64,000 nt of DNA from Caballeronia glebae (GTDB taxonomy: Bacteria > Pseudomonadota > Gammaproteobacteria > Burkholderiales > Burkholderiaceae). The position numbers were made by a program, and so were the translations under genes. The DNA lies in the NCBI RefSeq assembly GCF_001545035.1, contig NZ_FCOJ02000004.1:124001-188000 (forward strand), given 5' to 3'. The stretch's first letter is position 1; each line of letters begins with the position of its first letter. A model generated the notes under the pieces. It saw only the letters and a list, made by a program, of their open reading frames with translations, was not told the DNA's origin and ran no database searches. Below, piece after piece: positions 8,012-16,580 of the stretch.

Positions 8012-9297
8012 GCTTCTCCTTTTCCGAACTCGTATCGTTCGAGCGATGCCGCGTGCATCTCGATGCTGTAGCCGGGCGCTTGCGGCGGCATATACCGCCC
8101 GTTCCTAATGACGACGGGATCGAGAAAATGCTCGTGCAGATGATCGACGTATTCGAGCACGCGCCTATCGAGCGAACCTGATACGCAGATGTAATCGAAT
8201 AGCGAAATATGCTGGACATACTCGCACAAGCCGACGCCGCCTGCATGGGGACACACCGGAACGCCGAACTTCGCAGCCATCAGAAGGACGATGAGCACTT
8301 CGTTCAGGCCACCGAGACGGCAACTGTCGATCTGACAAAAATCGATTGCTTCGGCTTGCAGCAGTTGCTTGAAGATGACGCGGTTCTGGCAATGCTCGCC
8401 GGTCGCGACGCCGATCATCGGCGCGAGGCGCCTGCGTATCGCGGCGTGGCCGAGGACGTCGTCGGGGCTCGTCGGCTCTTCGATCCACCACGGGTCGAAC
8501 TCCGCGAGACGTCGCATGTTCGCGATGGCTTCATCGACTTCCCAGACCTGATTCGCGTCCATCATGAGCTTGCGGTCCGGGCCGATTTCCTCGCGCAAAA
8601 TGCGCGCGCGGCGGATGTCTTCATCGAGACTGCCGCCTACCTTCTGCTTGAAATGTGTCCAGCCCTCCGCGACGCCTTCGCGCGCGAGCCGGCGAATCTT
8701 GTCGTCGTCGTAACCGAGCCAGCCGGCCGATGTCGTATAGGCGGGAAAGCCGTGTGCGAGCATTTCCTTCTCGCGTTCGCCGCGCGTGCCGTGCAGACGC
8801 TTGAGCAACGCGAGCGCTTCGGATGGCGTGATGGCGTCGGTCACGTAGCGAAAGTCCAGGCAGCTCACGAGCTTCTCCGGGCTCATGTCGACGAGCAGTT
8901 TCCACACGGGCTTGTTCTCGCTCTTCGCCCACAGATCCCACACGGCATTCACGACCGCAGCGGTCGCGAGATGAATCACGCCTTTCTCCGGACCGATCCA
9001 GCGCAACTGACTATCCGATGTGAACGCGCGCCAGAAGCCGCCCATGTCGGCCGCGATGTCTTCGATGGTCCTGCCCACGACGAGCGGCGCGAGCGCCTCG
9101 ACCGCCGCGACAACGACTTCGGTGCCGCGCCCGATCGTGAACGTGAGGCCATGACCCGCGAGGCCGGGCGCATCGGTTTCGAGTATCACGTAGGCAGCCG
9201 AATAGTCGGGCGCGGCATTCATGGCGTCCGAGCCGTCGAGCGAACGCGAAGTGGGAAAGCGGATATCGCGCACGGAGAGCTTCGTGATGCTGGTCAT
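7999..9297 (-). CDS. fucD: L-fuconate dehydratase (enolase superfamily)
   Basis: A 432-aa enzyme of the mandelate-racemase/enolase superfamily that dehydrates L-fuconate to 2-keto-3-deoxy-L-fuconate. Visible residues fit the FucD set: the KxK motif HFKQK near 217-219, metal ligands Asp247 (MMDANQVW), Glu273/274 (WWIEEPTSPDD) and Glu301 (TGEHCQNR), and catalytic His351 (VCPHAGG). The start at 9297 has GGAG 6 nt upstream; the ATG two codons earlier has no room for a ribosome site. It is the first gene of a leftward unit and is divergent from the gntR-ABC transporter operon. Close substrates (other sugar acids) cannot be fully excluded. Confidence 0.88.
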   Translation of the reverse strand: MTSITKLSVRDIRFPTSRSLDGSDAMNAAPDYSAAYVILETDAPGLAGHGLTFTIGRGTEVVVAAVEALAPLVVGRTIEDIAADMGGFWRAFTSDSQLRWIGPEKGVIHLATAAVVNAVWDLWAKSENKPVWKLLVDMSPEKLVSCLDFRYVTDAITPSEALALLKRLHGTRGEREKEMLAHGFPAYTTSAGWLGYDDDKIRRLAREGVAEGWTHFKQKVGGSLDEDIRRARILREEIGPDRKLMMDANQVWEVDEAIANMRRLAEFDPWWIEEPTSPDDVLGHAAIRRRLAPMIGVATGEHCQNRVIFKQLLQAEAIDFCQIDSCRLGGLNEVLIVLLMAAKFGVPVCPHAGGVGLCEYVQHISLFDYICVSGSLDRRVLEYVDHLHEHFLDPVVIRNGRYMPPQAPGYSIEMHAASLERYEFGKGEAWRT

Positions 9298-9371
9298 GTT
9301 CATCTCCTCGGTTTTGATCGGAGGCCTTCATACAGGCACGAAAATGCTGCAACGCATGGGTACAAACGAGA

Positions 9372-9413
9372 TTGACAAGCCTTGTTTCGCCTCCTAGCCT
9401 GCTAGCATGTTAG
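9372..9413 (+). promoter_or_regulatory. Putative promoter and operator of the gntR-ABC operon
   Basis: TTGACA at 9372-9377 with a weak TAGCCT at 9395-9400 (17-bp spacing). An imperfect palindrome CTAGCATGTTAG at 9402-9413 (half-sites CTAgCA / TGtTAG) overlaps the expected transcription start and could be the site of the divergently encoded FCD-type GntR regulator. Confidence 0.4.
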
Positions 9414-9431
9414 TGCGAAATCAAGGGCGGC

Positions 9432-10160
9432 GTGAGCTCATCGACGAATGAAAACAGCCTTGCCGCCGACCCTTACCGCGCATTGCCCCGCTTGCACGGT
9501 TCAGAGCGAGGCAGCCTCACCGACGCGGTCGAGGAGGCGCTGCGCGCGGCCATCGTCAATCTTGCGATGGAGCCCGGCATGATGATCGACAAGCTCGCGG
9601 TGTGCGAGCGCATGGGCGTATCGCGCTTTCCGGTTTCGTCCGCACTGGCGAAGCTCGCGGCCGTGGGCCTCGTCGAAGTCTTGCCGCAACGCGGCACGCG
9701 CGTCATGCCCATCGTCATGCACGACATTCGACAGCATCTGTTCATACGCAGCGCACTCGAAGTGGAGACCGTGCGCTCGCTAGCCTTTGCTTGCGACGAC
9801 GCCACGCTCGATGCGCTCGACGCCAATCTAGAACGCGAACGCGATGCGGTGCAGCAAGGGCTGCGTCGCGAGTTTCATCTGCTCGATCTCGCATTTCACG
9901 AATTGCTTCTCGATGCAATCAATCTGCCGCGCGTGAAGGAGATCGTCGCGGCGTCGCGCAATGCGCTCGATCGCGCGCGCCGCCTGATGGCGAGTCCCGA
10001 GCGTCACGCGCATACGCTCGCGGAGCACAGGCGCATTGCAGACGCGATTCGCGCGCGTGATGGAGAAGCCGCCGCGCGCGCGATGCACGGTCATCTCGAT
10101 GAGGTAGTCGCTGAACTGCGGCGCTTTTCCGCTGAAAGACCGGACCTGTTCAGGGAGTAG
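9432..10160 (+). CDS. GntR-family regulator, FCD (FadR) subfamily
   Basis: A 242-aa regulator with GTG start. The winged HTH covers about residues 25-95 (AIVNLAMEPGMMIDKLAVCERMGVSRFPV as three helices; wing PQRGTRVMP). The FCD ligand domain at about 105-225 retains the conserved histidine/aspartate positions for a metal (DLAFHELL, TLAEHRRI, AMHGHLDEV). It lies 46 bp before the ABC transporter genes on the same strand and is divergent from fucD. It likely represses one or both units until a sugar acid binds. Confidence 0.88.
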   Translation: MSSSTNENSLAADPYRALPRLHGSERGSLTDAVEEALRAAIVNLAMEPGMMIDKLAVCERMGVSRFPVSSALAKLAAVGLVEVLPQRGTRVMPIVMHDIRQHLFIRSALEVETVRSLAFACDDATLDALDANLERERDAVQQGLRREFHLLDLAFHELLLDAINLPRVKEIVAASRNALDRARRLMASPERHAHTLAEHRRIADAIRARDGEAAARAMHGHLDEVVAELRRFSAERPDLFRE

Positions 10161-10206
10161 GAGACAAGGAAGCCAAGAAGCGTAGTCAACCGCAATGGAG
10201 GAGACA

Positions 10207-11685
10207 ATGAACCTGTTCAAGCAAGTGGCCGGCATGACCGCGCTCGCGGCCGCATGTCTCGGTGTATCGCCGGCGATGGCCGCCGAGGACTTCAAGGGCG
10301 TGACCGTCAACGTGATGACCTTCGTCGGACCGCAGATCGCAGAGCCGCTGCAACGCCGCGCGCCCGAGTTCGAGAAGCTGACGGGCGCGAAGGTGAACGT
10401 GCTGACGGTGCCGTTCTCCGATCTCTATCAAAAGCTGTTGACGGACTGGGCGTCCGGCACGAACTCCGTCGATGCCGCCGTATTCGCGCCGCAATGGATG
10501 GTCGATTACACCAAAGGCGCGTTTCTCGAAGACCTGACGCAGCGCGTCGCGAAAGACACGGCATTGAAGGAAGACGACGTGATGCCGTTCTTCGTCGACT
10601 TCTCGCAGAAGTACAACGGCAAGACCTATCTCGTCGCGCTCGACGGCGATTTCCAGATGGTCTATTACCGCACGGACATTCTTCAGCAACTCGGCAAAGC
10701 GCCGCCGAAGACCTGGGACGATTACCTCGACATCGCGAAGGCCGCCAACGGCAAGGTCTTCGGTGGCGACGGCAAGCCGGTCGCGGGCTCGTGCATTTCG
10801 AAGAAGCGTAACGCGCAGGCGTATTGGGCAATCATCTCCATCGCGGGCGGTTATCTGCAATCGAAGGGCACGGCGCAAGGCGCGTTCTTCGATCCGCGCA
10901 ACTTCAAGTCGCTCGTGAACAACGACGGCTTTAAGGAGGCGCTGCGCGTCTATAAGGAATCGACGACTTACGGACCGCCCAATGAAATCAACCTCGATGT
11001 CGGCGATACGCGCAGCGCGTTCATCGCCGGTCACTGCGCATTGACGCTCGACTGGGGCGATGTCGGCGTGCTCGCAATCGATCCGAAACAGTCGAAGGTT
11101 ATCGACAAGGTCGGCGCGGTGATTCTGCCGGGCTCGCGCAAGGTGGTCGATCGCGACACGGGCAAGCTCGTGCCGTGCGACAAGACGCGTTGCCCCTATG
11201 CGATCGACGGCGTGAATCACGCACCGTTCGCGGCATTCGGCGGGTGGTCGGGCGGCATCAACGCGAAGGCGAAGCCGAAGGTGAAGGACGCGGCTTATGC
11301 GTTCCTCTCGTTCATGAGCCAGCCGGCGCAGTCGAACGTGGACGTGACGATCGGCGCATCGGGCTTCAATCCTTATCGGCGTTCGCAATTCACGGATATG
11401 TCGGCGTGGAAGAAAGCGGGCATGAGCGACGCGGCCGGGAAGTCGTATCTCGGCGCGATTCAGCAAAGCCTGCAAAGCCCGAACATGATCATCGATCTGC
11501 GCATTCCGCAGAATCAGCGCTACGAGCAGGTCGTGCTCGATACGGCGGTGGCGCGCTTCGTCGCGGGTGAAATCGATGCGGATGCGACGATGAAAGCCAT
11601 CGACAGCGGCTGGAGCGAGATCACCGACGATCTCGGCAAGGATACCCAGTTGCGCGCGTACAAGGCGTCGATCGGCGCGAAGTGA
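10207..11685 (+). CDS. Carbohydrate ABC transporter, periplasmic substrate-binding protein
   Basis: A 492-aa secreted protein of the family 1 (MalE-like) solute-binding group. The signal peptide ends at AMAAE (about residue 23). The mature protein shows NVMTFVGPQIAEPLQRRAPEFEKLTG, DWASGTNSVDAA and FGGWSGGINAKAKPKVKDAAYAF, typical of sugar-binding lobes. GGAGGAG precedes the start by 3 nt, which excludes the ATG four codons upstream. First structural gene of a four-gene transporter set. Together with fucD and the GntR regulator it points to uptake of a deoxy-sugar or sugar acid; the ligand is inferred. Confidence 0.88.
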   Translation: MNLFKQVAGMTALAAACLGVSPAMAAEDFKGVTVNVMTFVGPQIAEPLQRRAPEFEKLTGAKVNVLTVPFSDLYQKLLTDWASGTNSVDAAVFAPQWMVDYTKGAFLEDLTQRVAKDTALKEDDVMPFFVDFSQKYNGKTYLVALDGDFQMVYYRTDILQQLGKAPPKTWDDYLDIAKAANGKVFGGDGKPVAGSCISKKRNAQAYWAIISIAGGYLQSKGTAQGAFFDPRNFKSLVNNDGFKEALRVYKESTTYGPPNEINLDVGDTRSAFIAGHCALTLDWGDVGVLAIDPKQSKVIDKVGAVILPGSRKVVDRDTGKLVPCDKTRCPYAIDGVNHAPFAAFGGWSGGINAKAKPKVKDAAYAFLSFMSQPAQSNVDVTIGASGFNPYRRSQFTDMSAWKKAGMSDAAGKSYLGAIQQSLQSPNMIIDLRIPQNQRYEQVVLDTAVARFVAGEIDADATMKAIDSGWSEITDDLGKDTQLRAYKASIGAK

Positions 11686-11739
11686 GGAGGAAAGCGGGCG
11701 CGTCGATTCGTGACGCGCTCGCTTCACAATGGAGGCACG

Positions 11740-12891
11740 ATGAATACGCCGTCGCACGCATCGTCCGGGCTCGCGAACGAACGAGGCTCGCGCGCGCGCG
11801 TCGCGAACTGGCTCGACCGGCAAGCGCCCTTCGTGTTCGTGCTGCCGACCGTGTTATTGATCCTCGGGTTCTCGATCTTTCCGCTCGTGACCTCGGCCTA
11901 TCTTTCGCTTACGCGTTTCGAGCTGGGCGAGGGCGGCTATCGACTGACCTACACGGGCCTGCGCAATTACGTGCGGCTTTTTTCCGGCAGTCAGCAATAT
12001 CACTTCACCGGCGTATTCCGTCCGCCGGGAATAGTTAGCCTTGCAACTATCTCGATCGCGGTGCTCGCGGTGCTGGTCTGGTTCTATCGCTATTTAAGAG
12101 GCGAGCGCCGCTCTATTCTTGGCACGCTCGGCCGTCTGATCGCTGCGTCCGCGTTCCTTGCGCTCGTGTGGCTCGGGGCGAACACGCTGGGCGGCGGCGG
12201 CGCGCTCGGCAGCCTGATGGTGACGATCTTCTATGTCCTGCTCGGCGTTGCGCTGCAATTTTTCATCGGGCTCGGGCTTGCCTACTTGTGCACGCTGCCG
12301 CTCAAGGGCGGGCGCTTCTTTCGCCTCCTGTTCTTCCTGCCGCTGATGGTCACGCCTGTCGGCATCGCGTACATGTTCCGCATGATGGCCGATACGTCCG
12401 TCGGGCCGCTCGCGCCGTTATGGTCGTGGCTCGGACTCGGCCAGATCGCGTGGGCGGCGGACCCGTGGCTCGCGCGGCTCGTCGTCGTGATCGGCGATAC
12501 ATGGCAGTGGGTGCCGTTCATGTTCCTCGTGATGCTCGCGGCGCTCGAAGGCACGTCGCGCGAGCAGATCGAGGCGGCGCAACTCGACGGTGCATCGGCG
12601 TGGCGCGTGTTCCGCGATGTCACGTGGCCATCGATCGCGGCCGTCGCCGCGAGCGCCGTGCTTATCCGTCTGATCGAAGCGTTCAAGATCGTCGACTTGC
12701 CGAACGTGCTGACCAACGGCGGCCCCGGCATCGCAACCGAATCGATGACGCTGCACGCGTTCATCGAATGGCGCGCGCTGAATCTCGGCGGTGCATCGGC
12801 GGTGGCCTACATGCTGTTCTTCGTGGCGACGATCGCGTGCGTCTCCTTCTTTCAGTTCGTCGTGCGGCGGGCGCGGGGAGATCAGCAATGA
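11740..12891 (+). CDS. Carbohydrate ABC transporter permease (MalF type)
   Basis: A 383-aa inner-membrane permease. The C-terminal part contains the EAA loop (LEGTSREQIEAAQLDGASAWRVFRDVTWPSI) that docks the ATPase. Between the first helix and the core there is an additional hydrophobic block (about residues 100-170), so the protein has more membrane segments than the usual six. GGAGG precedes the chosen start by 5 nt. It overlaps the next permease by ATGA. Confidence 0.88.
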   Translation: MNTPSHASSGLANERGSRARVANWLDRQAPFVFVLPTVLLILGFSIFPLVTSAYLSLTRFELGEGGYRLTYTGLRNYVRLFSGSQQYHFTGVFRPPGIVSLATISIAVLAVLVWFYRYLRGERRSILGTLGRLIAASAFLALVWLGANTLGGGGALGSLMVTIFYVLLGVALQFFIGLGLAYLCTLPLKGGRFFRLLFFLPLMVTPVGIAYMFRMMADTSVGPLAPLWSWLGLGQIAWAADPWLARLVVVIGDTWQWVPFMFLVMLAALEGTSREQIEAAQLDGASAWRVFRDVTWPSIAAVAASAVLIRLIEAFKIVDLPNVLTNGGPGIATESMTLHAFIEWRALNLGGASAVAYMLFFVATIACVSFFQFVVRRARGDQQ

Positions 12892-13925
12892 GTTCGTTAA
12901 AACGCTGGTTCGTGCCCGCGCGTCTGGATGAATTGCCGGCCGGCGCAAAGGCGATCGCCTATCTGCTGCTTGGCTTTTGGTCGCTCGTCGTGTTGTTCCC
13001 GCTTTACTGGATGGCGATAACTTCGTTCAAGCTGCCGGTCGATGTGTCGACAGGACCGTTCTACATTCCGTTCGTCGACTTCAAGCCGCATCTCGACGCG
13101 TGGCATTACATTTTCGTCGACCTCGGGCCGGACACGTATCGCCCTTATATGAACTCGCTGATCGTCGCGTCTTGCGGCACGGCGGCTTCGGTCTTTCTCG
13201 GGTCGATGGCGGCGTATGCGCTCGCGCGCATCGAGTATCGGCCGCCCGTCGCGGCGGTGGGCCTCGGCGTGTTGTTGATCGCGTTGCTGATCGCGGCCGT
13301 CGCGTGGGGACATGTCGATTTACGCATCGCGCTCGCCGTCGCGCTAGCGCTCTTCTTTCTGGTATTGCGCCCTATCGTGCGGCGCGCGCGCAGACATCTG
13401 AACAACGACGACATTCTTTTCTGGGTCGTGTCGCAACGCATTCTGCCGCCTGTCGTCACGGTTATCCCGATCTATCTCATCTTCAAGGAAGCCGGTCTGC
13501 TCGACACGCATCTCGCGCTCATCATCACGTATGCGACCGCGAACCTGCCGATCGTCGTATGGCTGATGTTCGATTTCTTCGCGGGCGTGCCGCGCGAGAT
13601 CGAAGAGAGCGCGCAGATCGACGGCGCGACGCGCTTCTCGATACTCTTCGGCATCGTGCTGCCGCTCGTCGCGCCGGGTCTCGTCGCAACGAGCCTGCTC
13701 GTGCTGATCCTCTCGTGGAACGAGTACCTCTTCGCGCTCTTTCTGACGACCGCGAACGCGCAGACGATGCCGCTACTCGTCGCCGCGCAGAACGCAACAC
13801 GCGGTCCGCAATGGTGGAACATGTCGGTGCTGATACTCATCATGATCCTGCCGGTGATGCTGCTGACGCTCACGCTGCAGCGCTTCATCGTGCGGGGCAT
13901 TCTCGTGGGAGCGGTGAAAGGATGA
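12888..13925 (+). CDS. Carbohydrate ABC transporter permease (MalG type)
   Basis: A 345-aa permease with EAA loop FFAGVPREIEESAQIDGATR near residue 230. After AAYALARIEYR the protein carries about 55 extra residues with two hydrophobic helices (VGLGVLLIALLIAAVAWG and LRIALAVALALFFLVL) before the usual SQRILPP core. ATGA overlaps join it to both neighbours. With the MalF-type partner it would form the membrane channel of the importer. Confidence 0.88.
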   Translation: MSSLKRWFVPARLDELPAGAKAIAYLLLGFWSLVVLFPLYWMAITSFKLPVDVSTGPFYIPFVDFKPHLDAWHYIFVDLGPDTYRPYMNSLIVASCGTAASVFLGSMAAYALARIEYRPPVAAVGLGVLLIALLIAAVAWGHVDLRIALAVALALFFLVLRPIVRRARRHLNNDDILFWVVSQRILPPVVTVIPIYLIFKEAGLLDTHLALIITYATANLPIVVWLMFDFFAGVPREIEESAQIDGATRFSILFGIVLPLVAPGLVATSLLVLILSWNEYLFALFLTTANAQTMPLLVAAQNATRGPQWWNMSVLILIMILPVMLLTLTLQRFIVRGILVGAVKG

Positions 13926-15049
13926 CGGTCATGGATAGCGAGGCGGTGAAGGTCGACGACGCGCGCCTGACGAAAATCGCGGCGGCGCGCCAGTCGAAGA
14001 GCGTATCGCTGAGAAACGTCGGCAAGATGTTCGGCGAAACGCGCGTGCTTCGAGACCTCTCGCTCGACGTGCAGGCGGGCGAATTTCTCGTGCTGCTCGG
14101 CGAATCGGGCTGCGGCAAGACGACGGCGCTGCGCATCGTCGCGGGACTCGAATCGGCGACGCAGGGCGCAGTGTTCGTCGGCGATACCGACGTCACGCAT
14201 CAACTGCCGCGCGATCGCGATGTGGCGATGGTGTTTCAGTCGTATGCGCTGTATCCGCACAAGACTGTGTTCGAGAACATTGCGTATCCGCTCGTTGTGA
14301 GGAAGCGCGCGAAAGCCGAGATCGAAGCAGCCGTGCGTGAAGTGGCCGCGAGCGTGCAACTGGAGCCATTGTTATCGCGTTTGCCGCGCCAGTTGTCCGG
14401 CGGGCAGCGTCAGCGCGTGGCGCTCGCGCGCGCGATCGTGCGGCGGCCCGCGGCGTTCCTGATGGACGAGCCGCTTTCCAATCTCGACGCCAAGCTGCGC
14501 GGCCACATGCGCGCCGAACTAAAACATATGCAGCACGAGCTGGGCATCACGACGATCTACGTGACGCACGATCAGATCGAGGCCATGACGCTCGCGCATC
14601 GCGTCGCCGTCCTCGACAAAGGCGCGTTGCAGCAACTCGATACGCCCGCGCGCATCTATTCGGACCCGGCGAATCTGTTCGTCGCGGGTTTCATCGGTTC
14701 GCCGCCGATGAACTTTCTGCGCGGCACGCTCGCGCAAGGACGTTTCGATGCGGCGGGCATCTCGCTCGCCGCGCCGGTTCGTCACGAAGGGCAAGCGACG
14801 CTCGGCGTGCGTCCCGAGGAATGTTCGCTCGCGGCGCAAGGCGAGGGCGAAATGCAGGGGCGCATCTATTCGGTCGAACTTATCGGCGATCATTCGCTCG
14901 TCACGATGAACGTCGGCGAGCAACAGATTGTCGTGAAGGTGCCGAATACTTTCGCGGGCGAGATCGGCGGCGCTGCGGGCGTGCGCGTGAATCGCGAGCG
15001 CATTTATATCTTCGATGAAAGCGGCGCGCGCATTCGCCAAACCGTTTGA
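13922..15049 (+). CDS. Carbohydrate ABC transporter ATP-binding protein (UgpC/MsmK type)
   Basis: A 375-aa ATPase with Walker A GESGCGKTT, Q-loop MVFQSYALYPH, signature LSGGQRQRVALARA, Walker B AAFLMDEPLSNLD and the H-loop YVTHDQ. A C-terminal TOBE-type regulatory domain follows (about residues 245-370, LGVRPEECSL). A leader of about 30 residues precedes the ATPase core, and a second ATG three codons in is also possible. It overlaps the MalG-type gene by 4 bp and closes the transporter operon. Confidence 0.92.
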   Translation: MTVMDSEAVKVDDARLTKIAAARQSKSVSLRNVGKMFGETRVLRDLSLDVQAGEFLVLLGESGCGKTTALRIVAGLESATQGAVFVGDTDVTHQLPRDRDVAMVFQSYALYPHKTVFENIAYPLVVRKRAKAEIEAAVREVAASVQLEPLLSRLPRQLSGGQRQRVALARAIVRRPAAFLMDEPLSNLDAKLRGHMRAELKHMQHELGITTIYVTHDQIEAMTLAHRVAVLDKGALQQLDTPARIYSDPANLFVAGFIGSPPMNFLRGTLAQGRFDAAGISLAAPVRHEGQATLGVRPEECSLAAQGEGEMQGRIYSVELIGDHSLVTMNVGEQQIVVKVPNTFAGEIGGAAGVRVNRERIYIFDESGARIRQTV

Positions 15050-15133
15050 TAACCGTAAGCCTTCTTATGCGCGAAGCGTTCCTGTGCGTGTCGTCTATAT
15101 TGGATTGGTGACGATCCGATATGGAGGTGCGAG

Positions 15134-15643
15134 ATGAGGCGCATCTATTTTCTGCTTCCGAACGTGACGAGCGCCAAGGGGATCATCGACGAATTGCTGC
15201 TGAAGCGAATCGAATGGCGGCATATCCATGTGCTCGCGCGGCCGCACGAACCGCTGGAGGATCTGCCGCAAGCCACACTCGTTCAGCGTTCCGATCTCTT
15301 GCCGGCGCTCGCACGCGGAACCGCTGCCGGCGGGGTGACGGGCGCGCTCGCCGGACTCGTCGCGATGGCGTTTCCTCCCGCGGGCCTGACGATCGCGGGC
15401 GGCGCGGTCGTATGCATGACGCTCGCGAGCATGGGTTTCGGCGCGTGGGCCGCGACGATGATCGGCGTAGGCATTCCGAACACGCGCTTGCGGCGCTTCG
15501 AGCATGCTATCGAGGAAGGCGAATTGCTGATGATGGTCGATGTGCCGAAAGATCGTGTCGAGGAAATCGAGGCGCTGGTGAAGAGTCATCATCCGGAGGC
15601 GGATGTCGAAGGGATCGATCCTACAATTCCGGCGTTTCCATAA
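15134..15643 (+). CDS. DUF1269-like membrane-associated protein
   Basis: A 169-aa protein. The N-terminal 60 residues form an alpha-beta unit (RRIYFLLPNVTSAKGIIDEL, RRIEWRHIHVLAR), followed by a glycine/alanine-rich hydrophobic hairpin (about 60-115, GTAAGGVTGALAGLVAMAFPP and MTLASMGFGAWAATMIGVG), and an acidic tail. This layout fits DUF1269/glycine-zipper-type proteins. GGAGG upstream. Function unknown. Confidence 0.65.
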   Translation: MRRIYFLLPNVTSAKGIIDELLLKRIEWRHIHVLARPHEPLEDLPQATLVQRSDLLPALARGTAAGGVTGALAGLVAMAFPPAGLTIAGGAVVCMTLASMGFGAWAATMIGVGIPNTRLRRFEHAIEEGELLMMVDVPKDRVEEIEALVKSHHPEADVEGIDPTIPAFP

Positions 15644-15778
15644 TGTTATGGCTTTGGGCTTCGCGGGCGACGTCTCTGAACTAAAAAGGCCTTGTCATTT
15701 TGATGCGATAAGATCACCACTCGGGCACCGATCGACCCAGACAGAACGCATAAAAAAACGAGCGTTCATAAACCGAGG

Positions 15779-16555
15779 ATGAATAACCCGATGCGCCGTG
15801 TGGTCTTCAATCAAAAGGGTGGCGTAGGCAAGTCCACCATCGTTTGCAATCTTGCCGCGATCAGCGCCTCGCGCGGCGTGCGCACCCTGGTCGTCGACCT
15901 CGATCCGCAAGGCAATGCGAGCCAGTATCTGCTCGGCGCCGAAGCCCGCGACGCACAGCCGAATCTCGCGAGCTTCTTCGAATCCGCATTGAGCTATAGC
16001 TTTCGCGAACCGGCGTTCGAGTCCTTTATTCATTCGACGCCGTTCGAGAATCTCGACATCGTGCCGTCGCATCCGAGTCTCGAAGCGCTGCAAAGCAAGC
16101 TCGAATCGCGCTATAAGATTTACAAGCTGCGCGATGCATTGAAGGGCCTGCAACAGTACGACGCCGTCTATATCGACACGCCGCCCGCGCTCAACTTCTT
16201 CACGCGCTCGGCATTGATCGCGGTGGAGCGCTGCCTGATTCCGTTCGATTGCGACGACTTCTCGCGCCGCGCGCTCTATTCGGTGCTCGATAACGTGCAG
16301 GAAATCCGCCACGATCACAATCCGGATCTGAGCGTCGAAGGCATCGTCATCAACCAGTTCCAGCCGCGCGCGAGCCTGCCGCAGCAACTCGTCGACGAAC
16401 TGCGCAGCGAAGATCTGCCCGTGCTCAATTCGCATCTGTCGCTCTCCGTGAAAATCCGCGAGAGCCATCAGCACGCTCGTCCGGTGATCTATCTCGAACC
16501 GCGTCACAAGCTCGCGCAGGAATATGTCGCGCTGCACGAGGAACTGAACGGCTGA
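15779..16555 (+). CDS. Orphan ParA-family ATPase
   Basis: A 258-aa MinD/ParA-type deviant Walker ATPase: NQKGGVGKST (residues 11-20) with the signature lysine, VVDLDPQGNASQ as switch I and YIDTPPALNF as Walker B/switch II. ParA proteins bind DNA non-specifically and position plasmids, chromosomes or large complexes. No parB-like gene or parS-like repeats are adjacent, so it is not part of a local partition cassette; it may position a protein cargo. Two start codons (15779 and 15791) are possible; GAGG fits neither ideally. Confidence 0.85.
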   Translation: MNNPMRRVVFNQKGGVGKSTIVCNLAAISASRGVRTLVVDLDPQGNASQYLLGAEARDAQPNLASFFESALSYSFREPAFESFIHSTPFENLDIVPSHPSLEALQSKLESRYKIYKLRDALKGLQQYDAVYIDTPPALNFFTRSALIAVERCLIPFDCDDFSRRALYSVLDNVQEIRHDHNPDLSVEGIVINQFQPRASLPQQLVDELRSEDLPVLNSHLSLSVKIRESHQHARPVIYLEPRHKLAQEYVALHEELNG

Positions 16556-16580
16556 CGCGCCGCCGTCGCGCGATCACGTC

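Noticed and set aside
8209-9375. Rightward 388-codon frame opposite fucD
   Set aside because: Shadow composition; fucD carries the enolase-superfamily catalytic residues.
10186-11823. Leftward 545-codon open frame opposite the solute-binding protein gene
   Set aside because: Arg/His-rich composition without motifs; it is the antisense shadow of a clear, motif-bearing ABC gene in GC-rich DNA.
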